From contig JAKBBA010000043.1 in assembly GCA_021808665.1 (NCBI GenBank), forward strand, positions 1 to 28,625: a DNA stretch of 28,625 nt. The letters run 5' to 3'. A program made the translations under genes and the position numbers. A model generated the notes under the pieces. The model searched no databases, was not told where the DNA came from, and saw only the letters and a program-made list of their open reading frames with translations. Position 1 is the stretch's first letter. Each line of letters opens with the position of its first letter. This stretch comes from Actinomycetes bacterium. Lineage in GTDB: Bacteria > Actinomycetota > Acidimicrobiia > Acidimicrobiales > Palsa-688. This document shows positions 14,335 to 22,109 of this stretch, piece after piece.

Positions 14335-14366
14335 TTGACCTTGACGCGAGGTCAACCCTTCAAGAT
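14335..14366 (+). promoter_or_regulatory. MerR-type promoter/operator of the DrrAB-like exporter
   Basis: TTGACCT (14335-14341) and AGGTCAA (14349-14355) are perfect inverted arms with a 7-base spacer. The left arm doubles as a -35 box (TTGACC). A -10-like CAAGAT (14361-14366) follows after a 20-base spacer. A dyad inside an over-long spacer is the hallmark of MerR-activated promoters. The predicted start would coincide with ATG 14373, giving a leaderless mRNA. The MerR regulator at 15995 is the likely activator. Confidence 0.75.
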
Positions 14367-14372
14367 GCTCTT

Positions 14373-15197
14373 ATGAGCACAAGATCAGCCATCCAGATCG
14401 CCGGACTCCTGAAGTCATACGGCGATCTCAAGGTGTTGCGCGGCGTCGATTTCGATGTGGCGCCGGGAAGCATCTTCGCCCTGCTCGGCTCAAACGGGGC
14501 CGGCAAGACCACGGTCATCAAGATCCTTTGCACGCTACTCAGGGCTGACCGCGGGACGGCCGTAGTGAACGGCTTCGATGTCGTCACCCAGGCCGCCAAT
14601 GTCCGCGAGTCGATCAGCCTCGCCGGGCAGTTCGCCGCCGTTGACGAGATCCTCACCGGACGCGAGAACCTGGTGTTGATCGCCACGCTGCGGCACCTCG
14701 ACACTCCGGGCCGGATCGCCGATGACCTGCTCGCCCGCTTCTCGCTCACCGACGCCGGGGATTGCCGAGCCGCGACGTACTCGGGCGGCATGCGTCGCCG
14801 TCTCGACCTCGCGATGAGCCTGATCGGGGACCCGCCGGTGATCTTCCTCGACGAACCGACCAACGGCCTCGATCCCGAGGCGCGCCTCGAGGTGTGGCAG
14901 GCCGTTCGCGAGCTCGCTCACGCCGGCACGACGGTGCTGCTCACCACGCAGTATCTCGATGAGGCTGAGCAGCTCGCCGACCAGATCGCGATCCTCCACG
15001 AGGGAAGGATTCTCGTCAGCGGCACGCTCGCCGAGCTCAAGGCTCTGTTGCCGCCCGCCCGGGTCGAGTACGTCGAGAGACAGCCGAGCCTCGAAGACGT
15101 CTTCCTCGCCCTCGTCGGTCGGCACACCGGCGCTGGAAGCACCCTGAACCACACCGCGGCCGGACGGTCGCCACGGACAGCAGAGGTCGAACGATGA
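14373..15197 (+). CDS. DrrA-like ABC transporter ATP-binding protein
   Basis: A 274-residue ATPase of the DrrA (drug resistance) exporter type. Walker A GSNGAGKTT is at 39-47, signature YSGGMRRRLDLAMSL at 136-150 and Walker B VIFLDEPTNGLD at 156-167. LLTTQYLDEAEQLAD has Gln at the switch position, as is usual for DrrA proteins. The C-terminal tail (LPPARVEYVERQPSLEDVFL) contains the SLEDVF motif of the subfamily. ATG 14373 is chosen because frames upstream run into the promoter and the repeat. Its stop overlaps the permease start by ATGA. It powers export of an unidentified hydrophobic compound. Confidence 0.93.
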   Translation: MSTRSAIQIAGLLKSYGDLKVLRGVDFDVAPGSIFALLGSNGAGKTTVIKILCTLLRADRGTAVVNGFDVVTQAANVRESISLAGQFAAVDEILTGRENLVLIATLRHLDTPGRIADDLLARFSLTDAGDCRAATYSGGMRRRLDLAMSLIGDPPVIFLDEPTNGLDPEARLEVWQAVRELAHAGTTVLLTTQYLDEAEQLADQIAILHEGRILVSGTLAELKALLPPARVEYVERQPSLEDVFLALVGRHTGAGSTLNHTAAGRSPRTAEVER

Positions 15198-15955
15198 ACG
15201 GGCACTTCTTCCGCGACACGACCGCGCTGTTGGGCCGCTCACTGCGTCACATCGTGCGCAGCCCGGACACGATCATCACCACCGCGATCACGCCGATCGC
15301 CATGCTGTTGATGTTCGTCTATGTCTTCGGCGGGGCCATCCACACGGGCGGTGTCAAGTACGTGGACTACCTCCTACCGGGCATCCTGCTGATCACGGTC
15401 GCGTCCGGCGTTGCTTACACGGCCTTGCGGCTGTTCACCGACGTCTCGGGCGGCATATTCGAGCGGTTCCAGTCGATGCCGATCGCCCGCTCGGCACTGT
15501 TGTGGGGGCACGTGTTGACCTCGTTGATCGCCAACTTCATTTCACTCGTACTGGTCGTTCTCGTCGCCGTGGCGATCGGCTTTCGCTCGGGAGCCGGCAT
15601 CCTCGATTGGCTCGGGGTACTGGGCGTCATCGTTCTGTTCACGCTGGCCCTGACCTGGCTGGCAGTGATCGCCGGCCTCGTCGCAAAGTCATCGGACGGT
15701 GCTGGCGCGTTTGCCTACCCGCTGCTGTTCCTGCCGTTCGTCAGCTCGGCTTTCGTGCCCACCACAGGGATGCCCGGCCCGGTGAAAGTGTTCGCCGAGC
15801 ACCAGCCCGTCACCTCGATCGTCGACACGCTCCGCAACCTCTACGCTGCCCAACCGCCCGGTCACGACCTGTGGATCGCGCTTGGCTGGTGCATCGGGCT
15901 GCTGGTCGTTGCCTACGCGCTCGCCGTGCGTACCTACCGGCGCAAGCTCGCCTGA
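15194..15955 (+). CDS. ABC-2 type permease (DrrB-like)
   Basis: A 253-residue membrane protein with six predicted hydrophobic segments: TTAITPIAMLLMFVYVFGG, DYLLPGILLITVASGVAYTA, FISLVLVVLVAVAIGF, VLGVIVLFTLALTWLAVIAG, AYPLLFLPFVSSAFVP and IALGWCIGLLVVAYALAV. The GGIFERFQSMPIARSALLWGHV loop between segments is the conserved ABC-2/DrrB motif that contacts the ATPase. It starts at ATG 15194, overlapping the DrrA-like stop. The pair should form a DrrA2B2 exporter in the cytoplasmic membrane. Confidence 0.92.
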   Translation: MNGHFFRDTTALLGRSLRHIVRSPDTIITTAITPIAMLLMFVYVFGGAIHTGGVKYVDYLLPGILLITVASGVAYTALRLFTDVSGGIFERFQSMPIARSALLWGHVLTSLIANFISLVLVVLVAVAIGFRSGAGILDWLGVLGVIVLFTLALTWLAVIAGLVAKSSDGAGAFAYPLLFLPFVSSAFVPTTGMPGPVKVFAEHQPVTSIVDTLRNLYAAQPPGHDLWIALGWCIGLLVVAYALAVRTYRRKLA

Positions 15956-15994
15956 TCCGTCCGGCACAATTGCCTCGATGAACAGCGCTGCAAG

Positions 15995-16771
15995 ATGTTG
16001 ACGATCAGCCAGCTGGCGGCGTACGCCGGGGTCACCGTGCGGGCGGTGCGCCACTACCACACCAAGGGTCTGCTTCCGGAGCCCGCACGCGACCACTCGG
16101 GATACCGCCGCTACGATGCGGGAGCTGTCGTGCAGCTGATTCGGATCAAGACGTTGGCCGACGCCGGGGTACCTCTCTCACGGGTCCACGAGCTGTTGGC
16201 CGCCGATGAGAAGGAGTTCGCCGCGGCCATCGAGGACATCGACAGCCGCCTCCGCGCCGAGATCCGCGAGCGCCAACATCATCGCCAACGCGTCGCCCAG
16301 CTCGCGGCCGGGGACCGACTCGCGCTGCCGCCCGAGGCGATCGACTACCTCGACCGACTCCGCGAGCTCGGCATTCCGGACCGGGCGATCGAGATGGAAC
16401 GCGACGCGTGGATCCTCGTGGCTGCCCAGATCCCGGACCAGATGCCTGCACTCATGGTGCTCAAGCGCGGACAGATCGAAGACCCGGCCGTCACGGCGAT
16501 CTACCTCGACCTCGTCGTCGCCGCCGACTGGGAGGCGGACGATCCACGTCTGCCGGCAATCGCCGACCGGATCGTCGCGATGATCGAGGAGGACGCAGAG
16601 CAATGGAGCGAGGACCAGCTCGTGGACTTCGCGCTCGACGACGAACTCGCCGCCTTGCTCGACGAGGTGTTCGTCAACGCCGTGCCGGCCGGACGCAGGC
16701 TGTTGCAGCTGCTCAAGGAGCGGGGCTGGACCGGGTGGACCAAGCTGGAACGCGTCGACCCCACGTCGTAG
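15995..16771 (+). CDS. MerR family transcriptional regulator
   Basis: A 258-residue MerR regulator. The N-terminal winged HTH is MLTISQLAAYAGVTVRAVRHYHTKGLLPEPARDHSGYRRYDAGAVVQLIRIKTLADAGVPLSRVHELL. The dimerisation coiled coil is at about 75-115 (FAAAIEDIDSRLRAEIRERQHHRQRVAQL). The long C-terminal domain lacks metal-binding Cys and fits a drug- or lipid-sensing member. ATG 15995 lies 39 bases after the permease stop, so it is probably the third gene of the exporter operon. It most likely activates the promoter at 14335. Confidence 0.93.
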   Translation: MLTISQLAAYAGVTVRAVRHYHTKGLLPEPARDHSGYRRYDAGAVVQLIRIKTLADAGVPLSRVHELLAADEKEFAAAIEDIDSRLRAEIRERQHHRQRVAQLAAGDRLALPPEAIDYLDRLRELGIPDRAIEMERDAWILVAAQIPDQMPALMVLKRGQIEDPAVTAIYLDLVVAADWEADDPRLPAIADRIVAMIEEDAEQWSEDQLVDFALDDELAALLDEVFVNAVPAGRRLLQLLKERGWTGWTKLERVDPTS

Positions 16772-16971
16772 CCAGAACGCAGCGGCCCGTCGCCGTTCGT
16801 ACCGTGCAATCCACAGCGACCAGGCTCCGGCCGACCTTGGGGTTCGGTGCCCGAAGGAGCCTGATCATCATGAGCTTCGTTGGGCGGGCTACGAGAGTTC
16901 GCGCAGTTCGAGATGTTTATCTCTCGTTGCGTCGTTAGCCGCAGGCTCGGACCTTCTCGCTTGGATGGCGT

Positions 16972-18252
16972 TCACACGACTGCTTCCTGCTCGGTGAGGG
17001 TGTCGCTCACTGCCAGTTCCGACTCGGACTGAGTCGTGTGGTGACGTCGGGGGAGCAGGAGCGGGCTGGCGAGGATGAGCAGTCCTATGACCGTGAGTGC
17101 CGCGCGTGGGCTGGTGATGGCGGCGAGCAGCCCCCCGAGCGCAGTGAATGCGGCGATGGACGCCTGCCGGCCGATCGACCAGGCGGACAGGGTACGCGCG
17201 ATGCGGTCCTTGGGAGTGTGTTCGAGCCGGTAGGTGGCCTGTACCGGGTTGTACAGGCTCATGCTGATGATGATCGCCAGCTCGACCGCTATCACGATGA
17301 CCAAGCCGACGACACCGGGACGGATGAAGGCCAAGCCGATCAGCCAGACGGCCCGGAGCGTGCCGACGGTCCGGAAGACCCGGTCCTCGCCGTAGCGGGC
17401 CACGACCCGGCGGGCCAGCCGGGAGCCGACGAATCCGCCGACGCAGGGGGCGGCGAAGGCGAGGCCGTACTCCCAGGGTGGGAACCCGAGTTGGCGGAGC
17501 ATGAGCACAGCCAGTAGCGGCTCAGTGGCCATGATCAGTCCGGCGACAAGCATGCTGTTGAGGTAGAGCGCTCGAAGCCCGGGATGCGAAAGGATGTGCC
17601 GCCAGCCATCGAGTAAGTCGCCCGCCCGGACCCGGCTGATGTCGGTTCGCTGCGGGTGCTCCTCTCGGTAGCGAATGGCGGTGATGCCTAGAGCGGAGCA
17701 CAGGTAGCTGAACGCGTCGGCCACCACGGTGACGACCGGCCCGAACAGGCCGATCGCCGCACCGCCGAGCGGCGGTGCGACGGCGATCGAGCTCCAGTTC
17801 GTGGACTCGAAGCGGGCGTTCGCCACGAGCAGGTCGTCGGGTTGGAAGAGGGTCTTGAGGTAGGCGCCGCTGGCCGCGTTGAAGGCGATCTTGGCTGCGG
17901 CCACCACGGCCGAGACGACGAGCAGCTGGATGAAACTGAGCTGGCCGAAAGCGTAAGCGACCGGGATCGTGGCCATGACCGCGAAGCGGGAGAGGTCCAT
18001 GGCCATCATCACCGGCCGCTTGCGGCGGAACTCCACCCACGGAGCGAGCGGGACAGCGATCAGTGCGCCCACTGCCGGTCCCACGGCCGAAAGTGCGGAC
18101 ACCTGAGCCGGGCTGGCATGCAACACCAGCACGGCAATCAGGGGGAAGGCGCCGAACCCCAGCCCAGATCCGTAGGCGCTGACCGCGTAGGCCGTCCATA
18201 GCCAGCCGAACTGCGGACCCAATGAGTGACTTCTCCACCTACGGCTGTGCAT
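16972..18252 (-). CDS. Major facilitator superfamily exporter
   Basis: A 426-residue MFS transporter (ATG 18252; TTG 18288 is an upstream alternative inside the operator). About 12 hydrophobic segments are visible, starting FGWLWTAYAVSAYGSGLGFGAFPLIAVLVL. Family motif A appears between TM2 and TM3 as LAPWVEFRRKRPVMMAMDLSRF. The second half has a similar loop (GSRLARRVVARYGEDRVFR) and SLYNPVQATYRLEHTPKDRIARTLSAW. This architecture (MFS_3/EntS-like) is used for export of drugs or siderophores by proton antiport. It is divergent from a LysR regulator with a dyad between them. Confidence 0.9.
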   Translation of the reverse strand: MHSRRWRSHSLGPQFGWLWTAYAVSAYGSGLGFGAFPLIAVLVLHASPAQVSALSAVGPAVGALIAVPLAPWVEFRRKRPVMMAMDLSRFAVMATIPVAYAFGQLSFIQLLVVSAVVAAAKIAFNAASGAYLKTLFQPDDLLVANARFESTNWSSIAVAPPLGGAAIGLFGPVVTVVADAFSYLCSALGITAIRYREEHPQRTDISRVRAGDLLDGWRHILSHPGLRALYLNSMLVAGLIMATEPLLAVLMLRQLGFPPWEYGLAFAAPCVGGFVGSRLARRVVARYGEDRVFRTVGTLRAVWLIGLAFIRPGVVGLVIVIAVELAIIISMSLYNPVQATYRLEHTPKDRIARTLSAWSIGRQASIAAFTALGGLLAAITSPRAALTVIGLLILASPLLLPRRHHTTQSESELAVSDTLTEQEAVV

Positions 18253-18272
18253 AGCGCCATTACATCGGTGTA

Positions 18273-18290
18273 GTTTGCCTGTACGCAAAC
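18273..18290. promoter_or_regulatory. Candidate LysR-type operator between MFS and LysR genes
   Basis: GTTTGC-CTGTAC-GCAAAC is a perfect interrupted dyad with 6-base arms and a 6-base spacer. It lies 21 bases upstream of the MFS start and 51 bases upstream of the LysR start. Its T-N11-A spacing fits the LysR box. It probably controls the MFS gene and autoregulates the LysR gene. Confidence 0.65.
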
Positions 18291-18341
18291 AATATGTGGT
18301 GAGTCGATGACAACCGTTAGTTGTGGATGGAGCAATACAGC

Positions 18342-19289
18342 ATGAACTTGGAAGCGGTCCGAGCGTTCGTCACCGTCGCCGAGGAAGGGCAGTTCCAGCT
18401 GGCCGCTACCCAGCTCGGGATCAGTCAGCAGGCCGTCTCGAAACGCCTCGCCGCACTGGAGAGCGACCTTGGCGTCCGCCTGTTCACCCGCACGGCGGGC
18501 GGAACCCAGCTCACCATCGACGGCCAAGCGCTTCTCCCCCACGCCCGCCAGCTCCTGTGGGTCGAACAGCGGGCCGCTGATTCGGTGCGGCCCGGCCGGC
18601 GCGCCCTACGCGTCGACGTGCTCAACCACCGCACCGCATCATCCGCGGTGCTCCGTGACTTCCACCGCGTCCACCCCGATGTCGAGCTCGACCTCGTGAC
18701 CATCGTTGACAGCGCCCAGACAGCCATCGCCGCGCTGCAGGCGGGAACTATCGATGCCTCATTCCGGGCAGTGGGTTCTCCCGCGTCACAGCTGCCAACC
18801 GAGATCAAGGCCGCGCCCGCAGCACAAGACGCACACCAGCTGCTCGTCGGACCAACCCACCCCCTGGCCACCGCCCACTCGGTCTCGCTGGCTGATCTCG
18901 TCGGACAGCGGATCTGGATGCCCGGCATGCTCCCAGGCAGCGAATGGGACATCTATTTCGACGACCTCGCCGATGCGTTCGGGCTCACCATCGAGCGGGT
19001 CGGCCCCTTCTTTGGCGGCGAGCACCTCCTCGACGTGCTCGCCGACTCCTCAACGCTCGCCCACCTGGCCGGGGAACACTCCAGGATTCTGTGGCCCGAG
19101 CACTACGACCTGCGCCGAATACCCATCCGTCACCCGACCCCGGTGTACCCGCACTCGCTGATCTGGCATCAAGGCAACACCCACCTAGCGCTCACGACCC
19201 TCCTCGAATATCTCGCCTCAACGCAGACCAACGAACCCGACACCGACATCTGGATCCCCCCGTGGGCTCAGCCGCGAACGTCACGATGA
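18342..19289 (+). CDS. LysR-type transcriptional regulator
   Basis: A 315-residue LysR regulator. The HTH is at the N terminus: MNLEAVRAFVTVAEEGQFQLAATQLGISQQAVSKRLAALESDLGVRLFTR. The periplasmic-binding-like effector domain runs from about residue 90 (LRVDVLNHRTASSAVLRDFHRVHPDVELDLV) to the end. I chose ATG 18342 because LysR proteins start directly at the MNLEAVRAF motif, and GGATGGAG lies 10 bases upstream; GTG 18321 is a 7-codon longer option. It is paired with the divergent MFS exporter and presumably senses its substrate. Confidence 0.92.
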   Translation: MNLEAVRAFVTVAEEGQFQLAATQLGISQQAVSKRLAALESDLGVRLFTRTAGGTQLTIDGQALLPHARQLLWVEQRAADSVRPGRRALRVDVLNHRTASSAVLRDFHRVHPDVELDLVTIVDSAQTAIAALQAGTIDASFRAVGSPASQLPTEIKAAPAAQDAHQLLVGPTHPLATAHSVSLADLVGQRIWMPGMLPGSEWDIYFDDLADAFGLTIERVGPFFGGEHLLDVLADSSTLAHLAGEHSRILWPEHYDLRRIPIRHPTPVYPHSLIWHQGNTHLALTTLLEYLASTQTNEPDTDIWIPPWAQPRTSR

Positions 19290-19421
19290 TCACCCTCGGT
19301 GACCATCGGATTCGGCACCCGAAGGTCGTCGTTCCGGCCGTAACTCCGGTGGCATCGGGTCGACCCTGCGCGGGGGTCGACGGCTCAGTAGCATGCCACG
19401 GGCAAGTGCGAAGGAGGGTGG

Positions 19422-19553
19422 GTGCCATACCAGGACCGTTCCATTGGCGTCACCCAGGACGCCCTCACCGTCAGGGGCTACTACTTTCCTGGCACTGTCA
19501 AGCGCATTCCGCTGGCAGCCATCCGTTCGGTGCGTCGGGCCGATATGGAGTGA
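19422..19553 (+). CDS. Small PH-like domain ORF, possibly truncated
   Basis: A 43-residue frame starting at GTG 19422 after AAGGAGGG. It encodes PYQDRSIGVTQDALTVRG, then YYFPGTVKRIPLAAIRSVRR and ends at TGA 19551. The GYYFP-x-x-x-KRIP-x-x-xIRSVRR pattern resembles small actinobacterial proteins of about 70 residues with the first strands of a bacterial PH-like domain. The reading frame stops about 25 residues early, so it may be truncated. The rest of 19290-19621 shows no gene. Confidence 0.5.
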   Translation: MPYQDRSIGVTQDALTVRGYYFPGTVKRIPLAAIRSVRRADME

Positions 19554-19621
19554 CGTCTCGTCGCTTGTCTTCGCGCGGGTCAACTATCACCGACCCCCCG
19601 GCAAGCCTTCGGATTCGGCCA

Positions 19622-20902
19622 TCAGCACCCCTGCACTCCGTGAGCGGCAAGAGTGGCTAAAGGGCAGGTGGACACCGTCGGGTAGTACTGACCCATGACG
19701 ACGGATGTCGCCGTTGCGCCGAGCGGCGTGACCGCATTCTGAACCGAGTTGGGGAAATGGTTGCTTACGAGAAGGTTGCGTAGCAGCAGGACGTAGAGCC
19801 GACTGGTTTGGCTGGTGGAGAAGGGGAGGAACGTGACGTCCGGAATCCGGGAAATGGCAGCGCGCTGGGCTTCGGTGCCGATCACGTAGGTGTAGTCGCC
19901 CGCAGCGTCGACCTTGGTCTCCTGGTCGGCTCGACACCCGTAGTCAGTCTTCCCGCCGGCGAGGTGGTTCACCACCGTAGGTTCATTGGCCACTCCGATG
20001 CCGATGCACATTGACCAGTAGCGCATGTCGTCGTCGGGCGACGGCCAGGGCGACGGATCCTCGCCTGGCACATGGGTTGGTGCCTTGCCTTTCACGACCA
20101 TCACATCGGCTGCAGAAGGGTGGACAAAGAAGGCTTGGACGTAGGAGGTGTCAGCATTGGCGTATCCCCCGCTAAACGCGGGCTTGTAGAACTTGTCCGC
20201 TCGAGGCGTTGCCCCGGCAGAGGCGACGGCTGAGGACGTGGTCGTCGTCACGGGTGCTTTTTCGGGAGCAAGCACGAAATTCGGATGGACTGTGCAGGTC
20301 GACAGTTTGTCTGTCGCGGATCCCTTGTCCATCGAAAGTGTCGGGAGCCTTACGCGCGAGAGACCGCCGGCCGGGAGGTAGACCCGGTACACGAGATAGC
20401 CGGGGTATTTCGCGGTGGTGCCTGGTGGCAGAGGCAGGACATTGGTCTGTCCCGATGAGACGTCCGAACGAATCGTTACTTCGAACTTGCCTCCGGCAGA
20501 GGCATGCGCCCGCCACGGGTTGCTACTGCCATGCTCGGGCGCGATCTTGTAGTCGGGCAACGCCGAGCTGACGCCGTCGATGGTGAATGGACTGCCATAG
20601 GGCGTGTAGACGCTCAGCGAGGCGTAGCGGGCGTCGGGATACGTCCCCGAGATCACGATCCGTGTCGCATTGGAAGCCACGATGGGCTGGGCCCAATAGG
20701 ACGCGGCGGAGTCGGGTATGCCGACGTTGCCGGTGTTGGAGGTCTGGATGCTGGACGCCACCGGCCATGCGCACGACTGACGGCTTGCTGAAGGAGTGGG
20801 GTTTGTTGCGCCCGACGACGAGCATGACGGGAGGACCACCGAGCATGCTGCGACGCCGGCAGCGAGGGTGACGGCCGCGATCCTGCGCTTGCCGGTGCTC
20901 AT
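19622..20902 (-). CDS. Secreted lipoprotein of unknown function
   Basis: A 426-residue exported protein. The N terminus (MSTGKRRIAAVTLAAGVAACSVVLPSCSSSGA) is a lipoprotein signal peptide with lipobox LPSC, followed by a Ser/Thr/Pro linker. The mature part contains AASYWAQPIVASNATRIVISG, YPDARYASLSVYTPYGSPF, YLVYRVYLPAGG and MRYWSMCIGIG. I recognise this as resembling uncharacterised actinobacterial secreted proteins with a 'YW...P-ARY-S...Y' core, without known function. A Ser/Thr/Ala-rich stretch (VTTTTSSAVASAGA) splits the middle. ATG 20902 is supported by the signal peptide. Confidence 0.75.
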   Translation of the reverse strand: MSTGKRRIAAVTLAAGVAACSVVLPSCSSSGATNPTPSASRQSCAWPVASSIQTSNTGNVGIPDSAASYWAQPIVASNATRIVISGTYPDARYASLSVYTPYGSPFTIDGVSSALPDYKIAPEHGSSNPWRAHASAGGKFEVTIRSDVSSGQTNVLPLPPGTTAKYPGYLVYRVYLPAGGLSRVRLPTLSMDKGSATDKLSTCTVHPNFVLAPEKAPVTTTTSSAVASAGATPRADKFYKPAFSGGYANADTSYVQAFFVHPSAADVMVVKGKAPTHVPGEDPSPWPSPDDDMRYWSMCIGIGVANEPTVVNHLAGGKTDYGCRADQETKVDAAGDYTYVIGTEAQRAAISRIPDVTFLPFSTSQTSRLYVLLLRNLLVSNHFPNSVQNAVTPLGATATSVVMGQYYPTVSTCPLATLAAHGVQGC

Positions 20903-21011
20903 GGCAGCCCTATGTGGGCAGTGCCACGTAGAAGAGTTCTTGTCATTCTGGTTAGGTCATCTCCTGTTCGATACAGCGCCCGCCGATCACTTTGCTTAAA
21001 TGAGAGCCCCG

Positions 21012-21317
21012 CTACTCGCGATGGAGTGAGATTGCGAGACTGGGAACGACGAAGGACAGGAGAAAGATCGGCAAGATGCTCTTTCCGCTGCATCGAAAGG
21101 CGACGACCTCGTCCTCGGTGGCGTCAAAGGTCTTGGTCCGGCTGGAGTTTCGGCCATTGCGGACTTGGAGGACGTGACGCCCGGGTTTGACGGGCGTTTC
21201 GAATGTGTTGTTCAGTTCGAGCGATCCGACACGTTCGCCGTCGAGCACGACGTCGTAGGTGCCACGGCGAACTTCGATTCCGATTGCTTTGTGCGTCAGC
21301 TTCAGCGTTGCCGACAT
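21012..21317 (-). CDS. Small protein with PEGA-like domain and C-terminal membrane anchor
   Basis: A 101-residue protein starting at ATG 21317 with AAAGGAG 8 bases upstream. Residues 1-75 are beta-rich (IGIEVRRGTYDVVLDGERVGSLELNNTFETPVKPGRHVLQVRNG), with the KPGRHxLxVR turn typical of PEGA-like surface domains. The C terminus (ILPIFLLSFVVPSLAISL) is one hydrophobic helix. It lies 57 bases downstream of the ABC permease on the same strand and may belong to that operon. Function unknown. Confidence 0.65.
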   Translation of the reverse strand: MSATLKLTHKAIGIEVRRGTYDVVLDGERVGSLELNNTFETPVKPGRHVLQVRNGRNSSRTKTFDATEDEVVAFRCSGKSILPIFLLSFVVPSLAISLHRE

Positions 21318-21374
21318 CTTGAGTCTCCTTTCATCGAGCCTGTTGGCTGACTCCGTTGTTACAAGGTGTGTGTG

Positions 21375-22109
21375 TCAACTTTGCGTACCGGTGACGAGCC
21401 GTTCTCGATCGAACATGGTGGCTACGACACGCCATGCCAGCCCGTCGATGAGGAGGAGGGTCGCGGCGAGGCCAAGGGCGAGACCGAACGAGGGGGTGAT
21501 CACGTTGAACGAGAAGAGGGCCACGATGGCGACGGGTGGCAGGCTGGCCAACACGGCGAGCTGCTGGGCGGCACGGACATCGCTCATGCGGGTGGAGATG
21601 GCGATGCCAACCCATATCGACCATCCCGCGACGAGCGGAGTGAAAAGCAGCTGGACGAGGAGGTGGTCGCGTTCGAAGACCGCGGAGGCGACGGCGGGAT
21701 GGGCGAAGGCTGCGGTGGCGGCCAGGAAGATCCCGAAGATCACATAGGCGACAACCAGCGTGGGCAGGAGCGCGGCTAGAGCCTTGCCGACGAGGAGCTC
21801 TTCTCGATGGATGGGAGTGGTGAGGAGAGGTTCGAGCGTGCCCTGCTCGCGCTCGCCGACCACGGAATAAGCGGACAGGACGGAGGGGATGACGGCCGGG
21901 AGTATTAACATATAGAGCAGGGTGAGCCCGATGCGGGCATCGAACGTTGCGCTCCCGATCGAGGCCTTGATCGTGAAGAGCTGCACGATGGGCGCCGCTA
22001 TGAAAGTGAGCGGTAGGAACGCCATCGTGTAAATGACGAAGCGGTTGCGGCGGTAGTCGCGCAGTTCCTTTTGCAAGATCGCCCCGGCCCTGGCCCAGCT
22101 GAAGCTCAT
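21375..22109 (-). CDS. ABC-2 type permease (NatB/YtrC-like)
   Basis: A 244-residue membrane protein starting at ATG 22109, overlapping the ATPase stop (ATGA). It shows ILQKELRDYRRNRFVIYTMAFLPLTFIAAPI at the N terminus, then ARIGLTLLYMLILPAVIPSVLSAYSVVGEREQGTLEPLLTTPIHREELLVGKALAALLPTLVVAYVIFGI. The EREQGTLEPLLTTPI loop is diagnostic of this ABC-2 branch. Six hydrophobic segments are visible. It should dimerise with the ATPase encoded upstream to export a peptide, ion or drug-like substrate. Confidence 0.9.
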   Translation of the reverse strand: MSFSWARAGAILQKELRDYRRNRFVIYTMAFLPLTFIAAPIVQLFTIKASIGSATFDARIGLTLLYMLILPAVIPSVLSAYSVVGEREQGTLEPLLTTPIHREELLVGKALAALLPTLVVAYVIFGIFLAATAAFAHPAVASAVFERDHLLVQLLFTPLVAGWSIWVGIAISTRMSDVRAAQQLAVLASLPPVAIVALFSFNVITPSFGLALGLAATLLLIDGLAWRVVATMFDRERLVTGTQS

